The position numbers were made by a program, and so were the translations under genes. From NCBI RefSeq assembly GCF_049445795.1, contig NZ_JBMSDT010000010.1, forward strand, positions 124,001-188,000: DNA of 64,000 bases, given 5' to 3'. The stretch's first letter is position 1. Each line of letters begins with the position of its first letter. Positions 50,824 to 60,520 of the stretch are shown piece after piece. This stretch comes from Larkinella sp049445795 (GTDB lineage Bacteria > Bacteroidota > Bacteroidia > Cytophagales > Spirosomataceae). Below the pieces are notes generated by a model. That model saw nothing but the letters and a program-made list of their open reading frames with translations, was not told the origin of the DNA and searched no databases.

Positions 50824-52467
50824 AAAAGGTGTTTCCTGCTGGTTGGGGTCGACGTGGCCGAAGTTGGTGAAGTTGTTGGGTGGGTTCGGGGTGTTGAGGG
50901 TGTTGGCCCGACTTTTCAGGGTGCTTCCGGGGCTTTCGAAGGATTGCAAACCGGTCGTGTTATTGTCAAAACCGGCGGACGGTCCGCTGAACGGCGCGGG
51001 GGATTGCTGCGGCATGAAGAACGCATCCAGGTCAGCAAATTTTGTGTATTTCCCAACAAACCGAAGCTGGACGGTATCGAGCGAACCGCTCCGGTTTTTG
51101 GCCAGAATCACTTCGCCGATTCCAGAGACCGAGTTGCCGTTCTCGTCGGCCGTAATGCCGTAGTATTCAGGACGGTAGAGGAAGATAACCATGTCGGCAT
51201 CCTGCTCGATGGAACCGGATTCCCGAAGGTCAGAGAGTTGCGGTTTTTTGTCGCCACCCCGAGTTTCGACGGCCCGGCTCAACTGCGACAGGGCAATCAC
51301 CGGCACGTTCAATTCCTTGGCGAGGTTTTTCATCGCCCGCGAAATCGAGGCAATCTCCTGTTCCCGGTTTCCGCCCGGACGGCCCGAGGAGTCGCCCGAC
51401 ATCAACTGAAGGTAATCGATGACGACCAACTGAATATCGTGCTGGGCTTTCAACCGGCGGCATTTGGCCCGCATTTCCAGAATGGAGAGGGCCGGGGTGT
51501 CGTCGATGAAAATCGGCGCTTCGGTCAGTCGCTGAATTTTATGGTGAAGCTGGGCCCATTCGTGCGGAGCCAGGTTCCCTTTCTTGATCTTTTCACTATC
51601 GATCTCGGCTTCGGCCGAAATGAGCCGGTTGACCAACTGCACCGACGACATCTCCAGGGAGAAAATCGCCACGGCCTGCCCGAAATCCACGGCGGCATTT
51701 CGTAAGGCGCTGACAACGAAAGCGGTTTTCCCCATCCCCGGCCTAGCGGCCAGGATGATCAATTCGGACCGCTGCCAGCCGGAAGTAATTCGGTCGAGGG
51801 CGCTGAAACCCGACGGAACGCCCGTCAGGCCATCTTTCATGTTTTTCTTCTGTTCGAGTTCGTCGAGGGCCTGCCGCATGATCGTGCCCATGTCGGCGTA
51901 ATTTTTCCGGATGTTCGATTCCGAGATCCGGAACATCGACTGTTCGATGCGGTCGAGCAGGTTGAAAACGTCCGTTGTATCCTCGTAGGCGTCGCGCTGG
52001 ATTTCGTTGGCGACCGTGATGAGCGCCCGTTTGATGGCGGCTTCGGCAATGACGCGGGAGTGGTACTCGATGTTGGCGGCCGAGGTCACCCGGGTGGTGA
52101 GTTCGGTGATGTAGCCCGCCCCGCCGACGACTTCGATTTCACCGGTTTTGCGCAACTGCTGCGTAACCGTCAGCATGTCCACCGGTTCGGCATTGCCGAA
52201 CAGGGTCACGATGGCGTTATAGATTCGTTGATTGGCTTCTTTGTAAAAACTTTCCGGTTTCAGGATATCGATCACCGCCGAAAGCGCATCCTTTTCGATC
52301 ATCAGTGCCCCCAGCACGGCTTCCTCCAGGTCGATGGCCTGCGGAGGCAATTTGCCCAGGCCGGTGGGCGTGAGCATGTGGTTGACACCGTCGGACATAC
52401 TGCGACGGTTACCGCCCAGATACGGGGTCTTTCGAAACGGGGAGTTGGTGGGACGATCGTTTTCCAT
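50821..52467 (-). CDS. dnaB: Replicative DNA helicase DnaB
   Basis: 548 residues. The N-terminal DnaB domain (about 38-140) opens P-P-Q-A-I-D-L-E-E-A-V-L-G. The RecA-like helicase domain holds the Walker A A-R-P-G-M-G-K-T near 242-249, Walker B L-V-V-I-D-Y-L-Q-L-M, and S-Q-L-S-R-A-V-E-T-R. A C-terminal tail of about 65 residues is Asn/Pro/Ser-rich. Start ATG 52467 is likely; ATG 52491 adds eight residues. The stop TGA is the first base triplet against hairpin G. It unwinds DNA at the replication fork. Confidence 0.96.
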   Translation of the reverse strand: MENDRPTNSPFRKTPYLGGNRRSMSDGVNHMLTPTGLGKLPPQAIDLEEAVLGALMIEKDALSAVIDILKPESFYKEANQRIYNAIVTLFGNAEPVDMLTVTQQLRKTGEIEVVGGAGYITELTTRVTSAANIEYHSRVIAEAAIKRALITVANEIQRDAYEDTTDVFNLLDRIEQSMFRISESNIRKNYADMGTIMRQALDELEQKKNMKDGLTGVPSGFSALDRITSGWQRSELIILAARPGMGKTAFVVSALRNAAVDFGQAVAIFSLEMSSVQLVNRLISAEAEIDSEKIKKGNLAPHEWAQLHHKIQRLTEAPIFIDDTPALSILEMRAKCRRLKAQHDIQLVVIDYLQLMSGDSSGRPGGNREQEIASISRAMKNLAKELNVPVIALSQLSRAVETRGGDKKPQLSDLRESGSIEQDADMVIFLYRPEYYGITADENGNSVSGIGEVILAKNRSGSLDTVQLRFVGKYTKFADLDAFFMPQQSPAPFSGPSAGFDNNTTGLQSFESPGSTLKSRANTLNTPNPPNNFTNFGHVDPNQQETPF

Positions 52468-52833
52468 TGCAATGCAAGTATAGCCATTCATCGGTAGAAT
52501 GAAAAGCTGTCAGGTGGATGTCGGAATTGGGTGTGGCTGGAAACCGGGGCAGTAAGTTCTTGTCCCTAAAGTACATATTCCGGCTCGTCCGGCGGAAAAA
52601 AAAGTGAAAAAAAAACCGCTATTTAGCTTACGGTTTTTACGGCTTAACTTGCTGATTCGTATTGAGAATAGAGCATGTATTCAAGTTAGGCAGTAGGGTT
52701 TCGACAACTGGTTAACGATGAATGATTTGCACGAAAATACCCTTGACGGGAGATAATATTTGCTGGTTTTTGTTGTTTAGTACGTACGAACCTCTAAATT
52801 TAGAAGGGAAATCGGATTGTTCACCCTGAAAAT
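52468..52833. other. Divergent control region of dnaB and phoH
   Basis: 366 bp without a gene. It has A runs near 52595-52615 and a near-consensus TAATATTTG at 52754-52762 that may be the -7 element of phoH. No clear element for dnaB was found, and no strong hairpin. Confidence 0.45.
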
Positions 52834-53793
52834 ATGAACCAGGATTTGGTAGAAAAAGTAATCACTCTTGACAATGTATCGCTCATCGACTTTTTGGGCG
52901 TTGAAAACAACAACATCAAAGAGGTCGCGGCTGCCTTCCCGATGAGCAAGATCATCTCCCGTGGCAACGAAATCCGCATCAAAGGAACCACACCGGAAAT
53001 TTCCCGCATCACCGACATCCTCGACTCGCTGATCGAACATTACCAGAAGTACGGGAAACTCACCCATGAAAACGTCCGAAGCTTCCTGCAACACACCGAG
53101 CGCGAAGCCATGCCGGTCGTGCAATCGGAGGATAACGTGCTGGTCTACGGGACGAAAGGCGTTATTGTTCGGGCCCGAACGGCCAATCAGCAAAAGCTGG
53201 TCGATGTGTCGGAAAAATTCGACCTGGTGTTTGCCATCGGTCCGGCCGGAACCGGGAAGACCTACACGGCCGTTGCCATCGCCGTCCGGGCGCTGAAAAA
53301 CAAAGAAGTCCGAAAGATCATCATTACCCGACCGGCGGTGGAAGCGGGCGAGAACCTGGGCTTTCTGCCCGGCGATCTGAAGGAAAAAATCGATCCGTAC
53401 CTGCGCCCGATTTACGATGCCCTGGACGATATGATTCCGGCCGAAAAGCTGAAAACGTATATCGAGAACCGCACCATCGAAATCGCTCCGCTGGCGTACA
53501 TGCGCGGACGTACGCTCAATCATGCCTTCATTTTGCTGGACGAAGCCCAAAACACCACGCCCATGCAGATGAAGATGTTTCTGACGCGGATGGGGCCGAA
53601 TTCAAAAGCCATCATTACCGGCGACCGTTCGCAGATTGACCTGCCCAAAAACCAACGCTCCGGTTTGATTGAAGCGGTAGACCTGCTGAAAAATATCAAA
53701 GGCATCGGCTTCGTTGAACTGGATGGCAGCGATGTGGTGCGGCACCGGCTGGTCAAAGAAATTATCACGGCGTATGAGCGGGCTGAAAAATAA
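52834..53793 (+). CDS. phoH: PhoH family ATPase
   Basis: 319 residues, PhoH/YbeZ type. The Walker A G-P-A-G-T-G-K-T is at 136-143; I-I-T-R-P-A-V-E-A-G-E is near 164-174; Walker B F-I-L-L-D-E-A-Q-N near 230-238; and T-G-D-R-S-Q-I-D-L-P near 261-270. It is a nucleotide-driven RNA-related protein that often works with YbeY. No ybeY is adjacent. Its last 20 bases overlap the start of the M43 protease gene, so they may be coupled. Confidence 0.95.
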   Translation: MNQDLVEKVITLDNVSLIDFLGVENNNIKEVAAAFPMSKIISRGNEIRIKGTTPEISRITDILDSLIEHYQKYGKLTHENVRSFLQHTEREAMPVVQSEDNVLVYGTKGVIVRARTANQQKLVDVSEKFDLVFAIGPAGTGKTYTAVAIAVRALKNKEVRKIIITRPAVEAGENLGFLPGDLKEKIDPYLRPIYDALDDMIPAEKLKTYIENRTIEIAPLAYMRGRTLNHAFILLDEAQNTTPMQMKMFLTRMGPNSKAIITGDRSQIDLPKNQRSGLIEAVDLLKNIKGIGFVELDGSDVVRHRLVKEIITAYERAEK

Positions 53794-55111
53794 CGCTATT
53801 GTTCTAACCCTGAGTTTCCTTCTTGGTTTGGTCTTGACGGAGTCGCGCGCCCAAACGGCCGTGACTCCCCAACGCTGTGGCATTGACCAGCGGGAGGCCA
53901 CCCTGCAACGACGCGATCCGCAGCGGCTCCTGAAGCGGCAGCAACTCAATCAACAGGTTGAACAGATTTTGCTCCGAAACAAATTGGAGCCAAGGTCAGC
54001 ACGAATTTCTGAAGACGTCTACCGGATTCCGGTGGTGGTGCATGTCGTGCACAACAACTCCTCCGGTTTTATCGGCGGTGCCAACAATTCCAATATTTCT
54101 GACGAGCAGATTGCCTCCCAGATACGGGTGTTGAACGAGGATTACCGGAGAATGGCCAATACCCGCGGGTTCAACACAGACCCGGTTGGAGCGGATACCG
54201 GCATTGAATTTTTTCTGGCCCGGGTCGATCCCGAAGGTAACGCAACCTCCGGGATTACCCGAAATTACACCCAGCGCACCAGCTTCGACATCTATGATTC
54301 GGTTAGTGGAGATGATCGCGTGCTATCCGGGATTGCGTATTGGCCAAGCGATCAATACCTTAATATCTGGGTGACGACTTTACGAAATGATTACCTGGGG
54401 TATGCGCAGTTTCCAGAAGCTCAGAATATACCCGGATTATCATCGTATGAAAATGAGCTGACGGATGGGGTTATTATTGATTACCGCTATTTTGGGAGCG
54501 ACATCGGTGCCGTCACCAGCCCGACGTACCGGTACGGACGTACGACGACCCACGAAGTTGGGCATTGGCTGGGCCTGATTCACACCTGGGGTGATTCGGT
54601 TTGCGGGGATGATTATTGCGACGACACCCCACCCACCGAAAGCGCCAACCAGACCACGTCCTGTTCCGAACGGTTTTCGACCTGCAACGGCACCCGTACC
54701 CGCAACCAGATTGAAAATTACCTGGATTACACGCCGGATGCCTGCATGAACCTGTTTACGCAGGATCAGAAAGCCCGGATGCGGGCCGTGATCGAAGCGA
54801 GTCCTCGGCGGCAGCGCGTCGTTCGGTCGGCGGAACCGCTGCCCCAACCGGCAACACTCACAGTCAACGTCTACCCAAATCCGATCCAGGCCAGTCAGCG
54901 ACTATCAACCCTGGAGGTATTGTTTACGGGTTTCCAGACATTTCAGGTCGATGTGGTTGATCTGTCGGGCCGCGTCATTCGCACCCAGAAATTTACGGAC
55001 TACCCCAGTTCATCCATCAATCTGCCGCTTGAAACACTCGGTCGTGGTGTTTATTTTGTCAAAGTTTCTACTGATAAAGAGACCACTTCCAAACGATTAA
55101 TGATATATTGA
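53774..55111 (+). CDS. Secreted M43 (pappalysin-like) zinc metalloprotease with type A T9SS signal
   Basis: 445 residues. Signal peptide (M-S-G-L-K-N-N-A ... S-R-A-Q, about 27). The catalytic domain holds the extended zinc motif H-E-V-G-H-W-L-G-L-I-H near 261-271, with a possible Met-turn region further on (Y-T-P-D-A-C-M-N-L-F). Cys-rich D-D-Y-C-D-D-T-P-P lies between them, as in cytophagalysin-like enzymes. The last 75 residues (V-N-V-Y-P-N-P ... G-V-Y-F-V-K-V) are a type A sorting domain. ATG 53774 overlaps the phoH end; the open frame continues further upstream. It should cut extracellular protein. Confidence 0.93.
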   Translation: MSGLKNNAIVLTLSFLLGLVLTESRAQTAVTPQRCGIDQREATLQRRDPQRLLKRQQLNQQVEQILLRNKLEPRSARISEDVYRIPVVVHVVHNNSSGFIGGANNSNISDEQIASQIRVLNEDYRRMANTRGFNTDPVGADTGIEFFLARVDPEGNATSGITRNYTQRTSFDIYDSVSGDDRVLSGIAYWPSDQYLNIWVTTLRNDYLGYAQFPEAQNIPGLSSYENELTDGVIIDYRYFGSDIGAVTSPTYRYGRTTTHEVGHWLGLIHTWGDSVCGDDYCDDTPPTESANQTTSCSERFSTCNGTRTRNQIENYLDYTPDACMNLFTQDQKARMRAVIEASPRRQRVVRSAEPLPQPATLTVNVYPNPIQASQRLSTLEVLFTGFQTFQVDVVDLSGRVIRTQKFTDYPSSSINLPLETLGRGVYFVKVSTDKETTSKRLMIY

Positions 55112-55213
55112 TGAACGGTTTTCGGTTTCCCGTATACGGTGCGACCCCTGAAAGCGTTAGCCACTGTAAATCGCATACCGTAAACCGAAAACTGTATACT
55201 GTAAATAGTCCAC
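55112..55213. repeat. Word-repeat hairpin H (ACGGTTTTCGGT/CCGTATAC words)
   Basis: Left arm GAACGGTTTTCGGTTTCCCG TATACGGT (55112-55140), core with AAGCGTTAGCCA (close to AATGCGTCAGCCA), right arm of ACCGTAAACCG and ACTGTAAAT words (55177-55206). It directly follows the TGA of the protease gene. Confidence 0.8.
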
Positions 55214-55216
55214 CGT

Positions 55217-55666
55217 ATGATCCAGGTGATTCAGGTAAATCGTCCGGCTGAACTCCAGCAGATTTTTGCTATTCGGGAGGAGGTATTTGTGAAAGAGCAG
55301 AATGTTCGAAAGGAAGACGAATACGATGAATTTGAACCCACAAGTCGCCACTTTCTGGCTTTGCATGACGGAACGCCCTGTGGTACAGCCCGCTGGCGTA
55401 CGACTTCGAAAGGCATCAAACTGGAGCGGTTTGCGGTTTTGGCGGCTTTCCGGGGGAAGGGCGTGGGACAGGCTTTGGTACAAGCGGTACTGGACGATGT
55501 ATTCAGTCAGCAACCCGAACCCATCGAATCGGTGTACCTCAATGCCCAGGTAACGGCTATGCCGCTCTACGCCAAATTCGGCTTCAAACCCGTTGGGCCG
55601 ATGTTCGAAGAATGTGGCATTCAGCATTATAAGATGGTTTTACCGGGCTCGTCATTTCCTTCCTGA
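55217..55666 (+). CDS. GNAT family N-acetyltransferase (ElaA-like)
   Basis: 149 residues. The opening half has I-R-E-E-V-F-V-K-E-Q-N-V near 19-30, as in ElaA/YjcF-type acetyltransferases. The acetyl-CoA loop is F-R-G-K-G-V-G-Q-A-L near 78-87, preceded by L-E-R-F-A-V-L. The end Y-A-K-F-G-F-K-P-V-G is typical. The stop overlaps the start of comEC (TGATG), so the two are coupled. Substrate unknown. Confidence 0.9.
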   Translation: MIQVIQVNRPAELQQIFAIREEVFVKEQNVRKEDEYDEFEPTSRHFLALHDGTPCGTARWRTTSKGIKLERFAVLAAFRGKGVGQALVQAVLDDVFSQQPEPIESVYLNAQVTAMPLYAKFGFKPVGPMFEECGIQHYKMVLPGSSFPS

Positions 55667-57759
55667 TGCTACGCTGGAATGCCTTTCCTTTCATTCGGTA
55701 CGTGGCCGCTCTTACAGGCGGAATCGTGGCCTATTTACTATTTCCCAGCTTAAAACCGGTTCTATGTACCATTTATATTGTTAGTACAACCATATTTATT
55801 TTGTCGTTCTTCGTTAAATCGATTCAGTGGCATACTCTGAAAGGAGTCACCGGATTGTTTGTTTTTAACGGGTTTGGATGGTTGATCACTTCCTGGCACA
55901 CGGCTTCCAACGATCCGATCAATCTAATTCACGGTCAACGTCCCATCCGGGCGTACGAAGCGGTGGTAGGCTCCCAGGCTGAAAACCGCACTAAAACCTT
56001 TCGTGTAGAACTGGAAGTGCGGAGAATTCGGACGGATAGCGCCTGGCAACCGGCCAGCGGTCGGCTGATTGTTTACCTGGATAAGTCGGTTCCGGACAAA
56101 CCCCGGTACGGCGATGTCTGGCTGGTTCGGGGGCAACCCCGCCCGATCGACCCGCCCCTGAATCCCGGCGAATTCAATTACAAACGGTTTCTGGCTAATC
56201 GGGGAATCTATTACCAGCAGTATCTGCGTCCATCGGACCGGCGGGTAACCGGCTACCAGCCCCTGAACCAGATCACCGCGCTGGCGTATACCATCAACGA
56301 CTGGGCGGACAGCGTGTATACCGCCAATCTCGGCAGCGGTGCGGAGTTTGCCATCGTGAAAGCCATGATTCTGGGCATCCGAGACGGCATCGATCCCGAA
56401 CTTCAACAGGCCTATTCGGCGGCTGGTGCCGTGCATATACTGTCGGTTTCCGGTTTGCATGTCGGGGTGCTGTTCAGCGCGCTGAGTTTACTACTGGGTT
56501 TTTTGCGAAAACGAAAAGGAGGAACGTACGCCTTTGCCGCCCTGATGCTGGGTTTGCTTTGGTTTTATGCGCTGATGACGGGCTTTTCGGCCCCGGTTTT
56601 GCGGTCGGCGTTCATGTTTTCGCTACTGCTGATCGGCCAGACCATTGGCCGGGCCAATACCCCCCTTAATACGCTGGCCGCTTCGGCTTTTTTGATCCTT
56701 TTGTTCGATCCCTACGCGCTGACGACGGCCGGTTTTCAGCTCTCCTACCTGGCCGTGGGCGGTTTACTTATCGGGTATCAGCCTTTCTATCAGCTATTTA
56801 CCGCAAGTAATTGGCTACTAGACCAGCTTTGGCGGTTAACCGCGATGGCGCTGGTGGCTCAACTGGTGACGTTTCCGCTGGGCGTCTTTTATTTCCACCA
56901 GTTTCCAACCTACTTCTGGTTGGCGAATCCGGTCGTAGTGCCTTTGTCGTCGGTAGTGCTGATGCTGGCAATGGGTTTGCTGGCGGTCGGCTGGATTCCG
57001 TTTGTCGGCGTTTGGGTGGGCAAGATTCTTTTTGGGGCCATGTGGCTGCTAAATCAGGCCATTTTGTTGACGGAGCAACTACCGAATGCGCTGATCGCTC
57101 CGCTGACGGTTACGGGTTGGGAATTGATCTGGCTGTATGCCGTACTGGTCTTTGGAATCGCGTTAGCCCTGTCCCGCGAAAAACGCTGCGGCTGGCTGCT
57201 GGTGGGTAGCTCGATTTTGCTGACTTCCCTGGTGGGCTGGACGACCGTAGGGCGCAAACACCAACGGTTGCTGGTCGTCCATTTCGTTCCGCACGAATCG
57301 GCCATCAGCCTGGTTGCCGGAAAGTCGGCGGTTTTTCTGACGAAAGATACGCTGACGGACCAAAGTCGGGAAGTACGCTTTTATGTAAAAAATACCTGGG
57401 ATAGCCTGGGAATCAGCCGGGTTGTTTACACCCGTCCACAAAAGATGACCCCGTCACTGGCGCTCTATCAAAACCGGTCGATTGTCTTGATTCGCTGGCA
57501 GGGGCGGAGTGTGTTGCTGATTAACCGAATTCCTAAACGAAGGTTCTGGCGAGTGCCGATGGTGGTCGATTATGCCATCATCAGCCGGAATGCCATCCAG
57601 TCGTGGGACCAGCTCAAAGGCCGGGTGGCGGCCAGGCACCTGATTTTTGACGATTCGAACAAGACCCCGCTGACGGACCGCTTGCTGGCTGAAGCCCGTC
57701 AGCGGGGCATTTCCTGCCATTCGGTCCGTCAGCAGGGGGCTTATCTGGTCCGGTTATGA
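55666..57759 (+). CDS. comEC: ComEC/Rec2 family DNA-uptake channel
   Basis: 697-residue inner-membrane protein. An N-terminal DUF4131-like region (to about 215) with an OB-like part (W-L-V-R-G-Q-P-R-P near 148-156) precedes the competence domain. The latter has V-H-I-L-S-V-S-G-L-H-V-G near 257-268, and F-S-A-P-V-L-R-S-A near 305-313, and some ten helices. The C-terminal 170 residues after the last helix show no H-x-H-x-D-H, so the metallo-beta-lactamase nuclease domain is absent or decayed, as in many Bacteroidota forms. Coupled to the upstream acetyltransferase. Moves single-stranded DNA inward in natural transformation. Confidence 0.9.
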   Translation: MLRWNAFPFIRYVAALTGGIVAYLLFPSLKPVLCTIYIVSTTIFILSFFVKSIQWHTLKGVTGLFVFNGFGWLITSWHTASNDPINLIHGQRPIRAYEAVVGSQAENRTKTFRVELEVRRIRTDSAWQPASGRLIVYLDKSVPDKPRYGDVWLVRGQPRPIDPPLNPGEFNYKRFLANRGIYYQQYLRPSDRRVTGYQPLNQITALAYTINDWADSVYTANLGSGAEFAIVKAMILGIRDGIDPELQQAYSAAGAVHILSVSGLHVGVLFSALSLLLGFLRKRKGGTYAFAALMLGLLWFYALMTGFSAPVLRSAFMFSLLLIGQTIGRANTPLNTLAASAFLILLFDPYALTTAGFQLSYLAVGGLLIGYQPFYQLFTASNWLLDQLWRLTAMALVAQLVTFPLGVFYFHQFPTYFWLANPVVVPLSSVVLMLAMGLLAVGWIPFVGVWVGKILFGAMWLLNQAILLTEQLPNALIAPLTVTGWELIWLYAVLVFGIALALSREKRCGWLLVGSSILLTSLVGWTTVGRKHQRLLVVHFVPHESAISLVAGKSAVFLTKDTLTDQSREVRFYVKNTWDSLGISRVVYTRPQKMTPSLALYQNRSIVLIRWQGRSVLLINRIPKRRFWRVPMVVDYAIISRNAIQSWDQLKGRVAARHLIFDDSNKTPLTDRLLAEARQRGISCHSVRQQGAYLVRL

Positions 57760-57762
57760 ATG

Positions 57763-59031
57763 TCACTTGAGCACTTTTCGGATGTAAAACTGATTTCCCA
57801 GCTGAACCGTAACCAGGTAAAGACCTTTGGGCAGTGATTGCAGATTCAGCGTCTGGGCATGGCTTTTGGCGGTTTTATTTCCGGTTTGGCTGATCCATAG
57901 ATTGCCGCTGGCATCCGTCACTTCTATGTCGACAATGCCCGTTTCTTCCGATTCAAACCCGAGAGTTAAAACAGAAATGACCGGATTAGGATAGAGTCGA
58001 AGGGCCGGAGTTTGTTCGCCCAGGGTAACAGCGATGAGCTTGGAATAATCGAACGAACCGTCGGTATCGACCTGTTTCAGCCGGTAATAGTACGTACCCT
58101 GTTGAACATCACGATCTGTAAACTGATAGACCTTGCTGCCATTTTGAGTACCTAGTGGGTCCACTACAGAACCGCTGATGGACTGAAAATCCAGGGCATT
58201 GGTCGATCGTTCGACTAAAAAGTGGCTGTGGTGAAGCTCGGAGGCCGTCTGCCAGTCCAGCCGGACCCCCTGCGACAGCGGCTGAGCCCGGAAGTAGGCA
58301 TAAGTTACCGGCATGGCGACCGAGCAGCCACTGCAGTTGGCAGTAACCAGGGCCGATCCCAGATTCGATGGAACAAAAGAACCCGGTAAACAAACCAGGA
58401 CGTTGTTGGAATTGGTCAGCGAGTTGTTCAGAAACGTTTGCCCGTTTTGAGGCTGTGCGATAGAAATGCACCCTTTTGTGGATTGAGCGTTGGTGCTGTT
58501 GGTGCTGTTATTCTGGAAGTAGGTTGTGTGAATCTGACCCAGATTCTCCATACACACCGTTCCGCTGCCGTTGATTCGTAACAGGTTGGAGGTGTTGAGG
58601 GTGCCACCATTGACGACCAGGGGACCGTTGACATCAAAGTTGGTCACATTCATCACCCCGCCGGATTCGATCACCACCCGGGCACCGTTGAAGTTGGTAT
58701 TTACTGGATTGGATAAGGTGCCGAAAACCCGCAGATCGCCAGAGTTGGCCCCAAAATTTGTGAGGGTGCCTCCGTTGAAGATCAGTGTACCACCATTCAG
58801 GTTTGAATTGATCAGAGAGCCGGAACCGCTTAGACAAACCACGGCGCCCGAGCCAATGTTGATGTTACTGACTGCAGTTGTGATGCAAAAGGTTCCGGAA
58901 CTGAGATTTTGATTGTCTGCCGTGAGGGGCATGCAACCGGCGCAGGTAGGAGCCGGGGGCGAACATTGACCCAATACAATCGTGGAGGTCAGGTAAAGCA
59001 CCAGACCGATCAGGTAAAAGAGTTTTTTCAT
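57763..59031 (-). CDS. Secreted protein with type A T9SS sorting domain
   Basis: 422 residues. Signal peptide (to V-L-G-Q, about 22). The first half is Asn/Gly/Ser-rich with short beta-helix-like repeats (N-G-G-T-L-I-F-N-G-G-T-L-T-N, and N-G-P-L-V-V-N-G-G-T-L-N). A fibronectin-like part follows (V-R-L-D-W-Q-T-A-S-E-L-H-H-S-H-F-L-V-E-R-S). The last 75 residues (R-L-Y-P-N-P-V-I-S ... G-L-Y-L-V-T-V) are a type A sorting domain. Surface-exposed, perhaps adhesin-like; function unknown. Confidence 0.9.
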   Translation of the reverse strand: MKKLFYLIGLVLYLTSTIVLGQCSPPAPTCAGCMPLTADNQNLSSGTFCITTAVSNINIGSGAVVCLSGSGSLINSNLNGGTLIFNGGTLTNFGANSGDLRVFGTLSNPVNTNFNGARVVIESGGVMNVTNFDVNGPLVVNGGTLNTSNLLRINGSGTVCMENLGQIHTTYFQNNSTNSTNAQSTKGCISIAQPQNGQTFLNNSLTNSNNVLVCLPGSFVPSNLGSALVTANCSGCSVAMPVTYAYFRAQPLSQGVRLDWQTASELHHSHFLVERSTNALDFQSISGSVVDPLGTQNGSKVYQFTDRDVQQGTYYYRLKQVDTDGSFDYSKLIAVTLGEQTPALRLYPNPVISVLTLGFESEETGIVDIEVTDASGNLWISQTGNKTAKSHAQTLNLQSLPKGLYLVTVQLGNQFYIRKVLK

Positions 59032-59233
59032 GAGGTAAACAGAGAATACGAAACTACAAACCTACAAATTTATTGCTTGTGTATGCAAATATTGGGTTTG
59101 AATCTGAAACTTGTCAAGATCGGGTGAACTGGTCCGTTGGCTGTTGTCCGAAACCCGGTTGGAGAGAATTGGAAATGACCTTACCTTTACAGGGTATCCG
59201 ACCAGCGATCCGGCTGGCGTTTTTTCAGAAAGT

Positions 59234-59725
59234 ATGGCTTCGTTTGATATTGTTAGTAAGGTAGATCTTCAGTTGCTGGATAATGCGATTAATGTAGCTA
59301 CCAAAGAAATTGCCAATCGGTATGACCTTCGTAACAGTAAAACCAGCGTTGAGCTCAACAAGAAAGATTTGAACCTTCGCATCGAAACCGATAATGACAT
59401 GAGTTTGAAATCGGTGGAGGATATACTCCTGAGCCGGATGGTGAAACAAGGCCTCGATGGGCGAAGTCTGGATTTTTCGGCTGAGCCGCAACCCTCGGGA
59501 AACCGCCTGCGCCGGGATTTGAAAGTGCGCCAGGGACTTGACAAGGATCAGCAGCGAAAAATTTTGAAACTGATTAAGGATCAGTTCCCTAAGATCACTG
59601 CCCAGGCAATGGACGATCAGGTTCGGGTGACGAGTAAAAAGATCGATGAACTGCAGGCCGTCATCGGAATGCTGCGCCGGGCGGAATTGGACATTTCGTT
59701 GCAATTTGTGAACATGAAAAGCTAA
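59234..59725 (+). CDS. yajQ: YajQ family nucleotide-binding protein
   Basis: 163 residues. It opens A-S-F-D-I-V-S-K-V-D-L-Q-L-L-D-N-A as YajQ proteins do, and holds R-Y-D-L-R-N-S-K-T near 29-37 and V-R-V-T-S-K-K-I-D-E-L-Q near 132-143. In Xanthomonas a YajQ protein binds cyclic di-GMP and acts with a regulator. ATG 59234 is chosen; the frame upstream to 59111 is not like the family. It lies 31 bp before the TetR-like gene on the same strand. Confidence 0.95.
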   Translation: MASFDIVSKVDLQLLDNAINVATKEIANRYDLRNSKTSVELNKKDLNLRIETDNDMSLKSVEDILLSRMVKQGLDGRSLDFSAEPQPSGNRLRRDLKVRQGLDKDQQRKILKLIKDQFPKITAQAMDDQVRVTSKKIDELQAVIGMLRRAELDISLQFVNMKS

Positions 59726-59756
59726 ACTTTTTTGCTCCACGCTTCGTTTGCGAAGT

Positions 59757-60425
59757 ATGGAAAAGCAGGAAAAAATCCGTAAAGCCTACACAGAATATGT
59801 GCTGGAACACGGAACCCCACCGCCGAGTGTTTTTCAATTTACCAAGAAACTGAAGCTGACCGAAGCTGACTTCTACGAGGAATATCCGTCTTTCGAATCG
59901 ATCGAAGCGGATGTCTGGCTGGCGTTCTTTCAACAGGCGGTTCAAACCATCGAAGCCGACCCGGTTTACCAGACGTATTCTGTCCGGGAAAAACTGCTGG
60001 CGTTTTACTACACCTGGATCGAAGTGCTGCGGTCGCAGCGTAGTTTTGTGGTCTACAGCCACCAGCGCATCCGCGAGGCCAGCCAGTCTGCTTCGCCCGT
60101 TGCGAAAGTCCGGATGCGTCGGCAGACGCCCCGCATTTTAGAGCCGTTCCGGGAAACCTACTTCGATTTTGTCCGGGATTTGCTGGCCGAAGGGCGCGAA
60201 AGCAAGGAGGTCGAACCCCGTCCGTTCCTGTCGGATCGCTACGCCGACGGCTTTTGGATGCAGACGCTGTTCATTCTGAATTTCTGGGTCAACGATCTCA
60301 GCAAGAACTTTGAAAAAACCGATACAGCCATCGAAAAATCGGTCAACACCGCCTTCGATCTGATTGGGCGCTCCCCGCTGGATTCGTTGTTCGACCTGGC
60401 CAAATTCATCTACCAAAACAAGTGA
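59757..60425 (+). CDS. TetR-like regulator
   Basis: 222 residues. The N-terminal half is a TetR-type helix-turn-helix (I-R-K-A-Y-T-E-Y-V-L ... F-T-K-K-L-K-L-T-E-A-D-F-Y at about 6-40), although the recognition helix region is not the usual G-V-S-x-G-T-x-Y. A helical ligand domain follows. ATG 59757 is chosen over TTG 59748. It lies directly upstream of a UbiB-like kinase gene with a word-repeat hairpin in between, and a TetR-like/UbiB pair suggests that it regulates, or partners with, the kinase. Its TGA is directly followed by hairpin I. Confidence 0.82.
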   Translation: MEKQEKIRKAYTEYVLEHGTPPPSVFQFTKKLKLTEADFYEEYPSFESIEADVWLAFFQQAVQTIEADPVYQTYSVREKLLAFYYTWIEVLRSQRSFVVYSHQRIREASQSASPVAKVRMRRQTPRILEPFRETYFDFVRDLLAEGRESKEVEPRPFLSDRYADGFWMQTLFILNFWVNDLSKNFEKTDTAIEKSVNTAFDLIGRSPLDSLFDLAKFIYQNK

Positions 60426-60516
60426 GGAGTTAAGAATTAAGAGTTATGAGTTAAGAGTTGGCTACCGCAGCGCAATTTTTAACTCTTAATTCTTAATTCT
60501 AAACTCTTAACTCCTC
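60424..60516. repeat. Word-repeat hairpin I (GTTAAGA words)
   Basis: Left arm GAGGAGTTAAGAATTAAGAG and on, core TTGGCTACCGCAGCGCAA (60458-60475), right arm of AACTCTTAATTCTTAA words. The core equals that of hairpin A. It lies between two genes of the same strand and begins at the stop codon. Confidence 0.9.
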
Positions 60517-60520
60517 AAGC

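Noticed and set aside
50854..51705. 283-codon plus-strand frame
   Set aside because: Antisense to dnaB.
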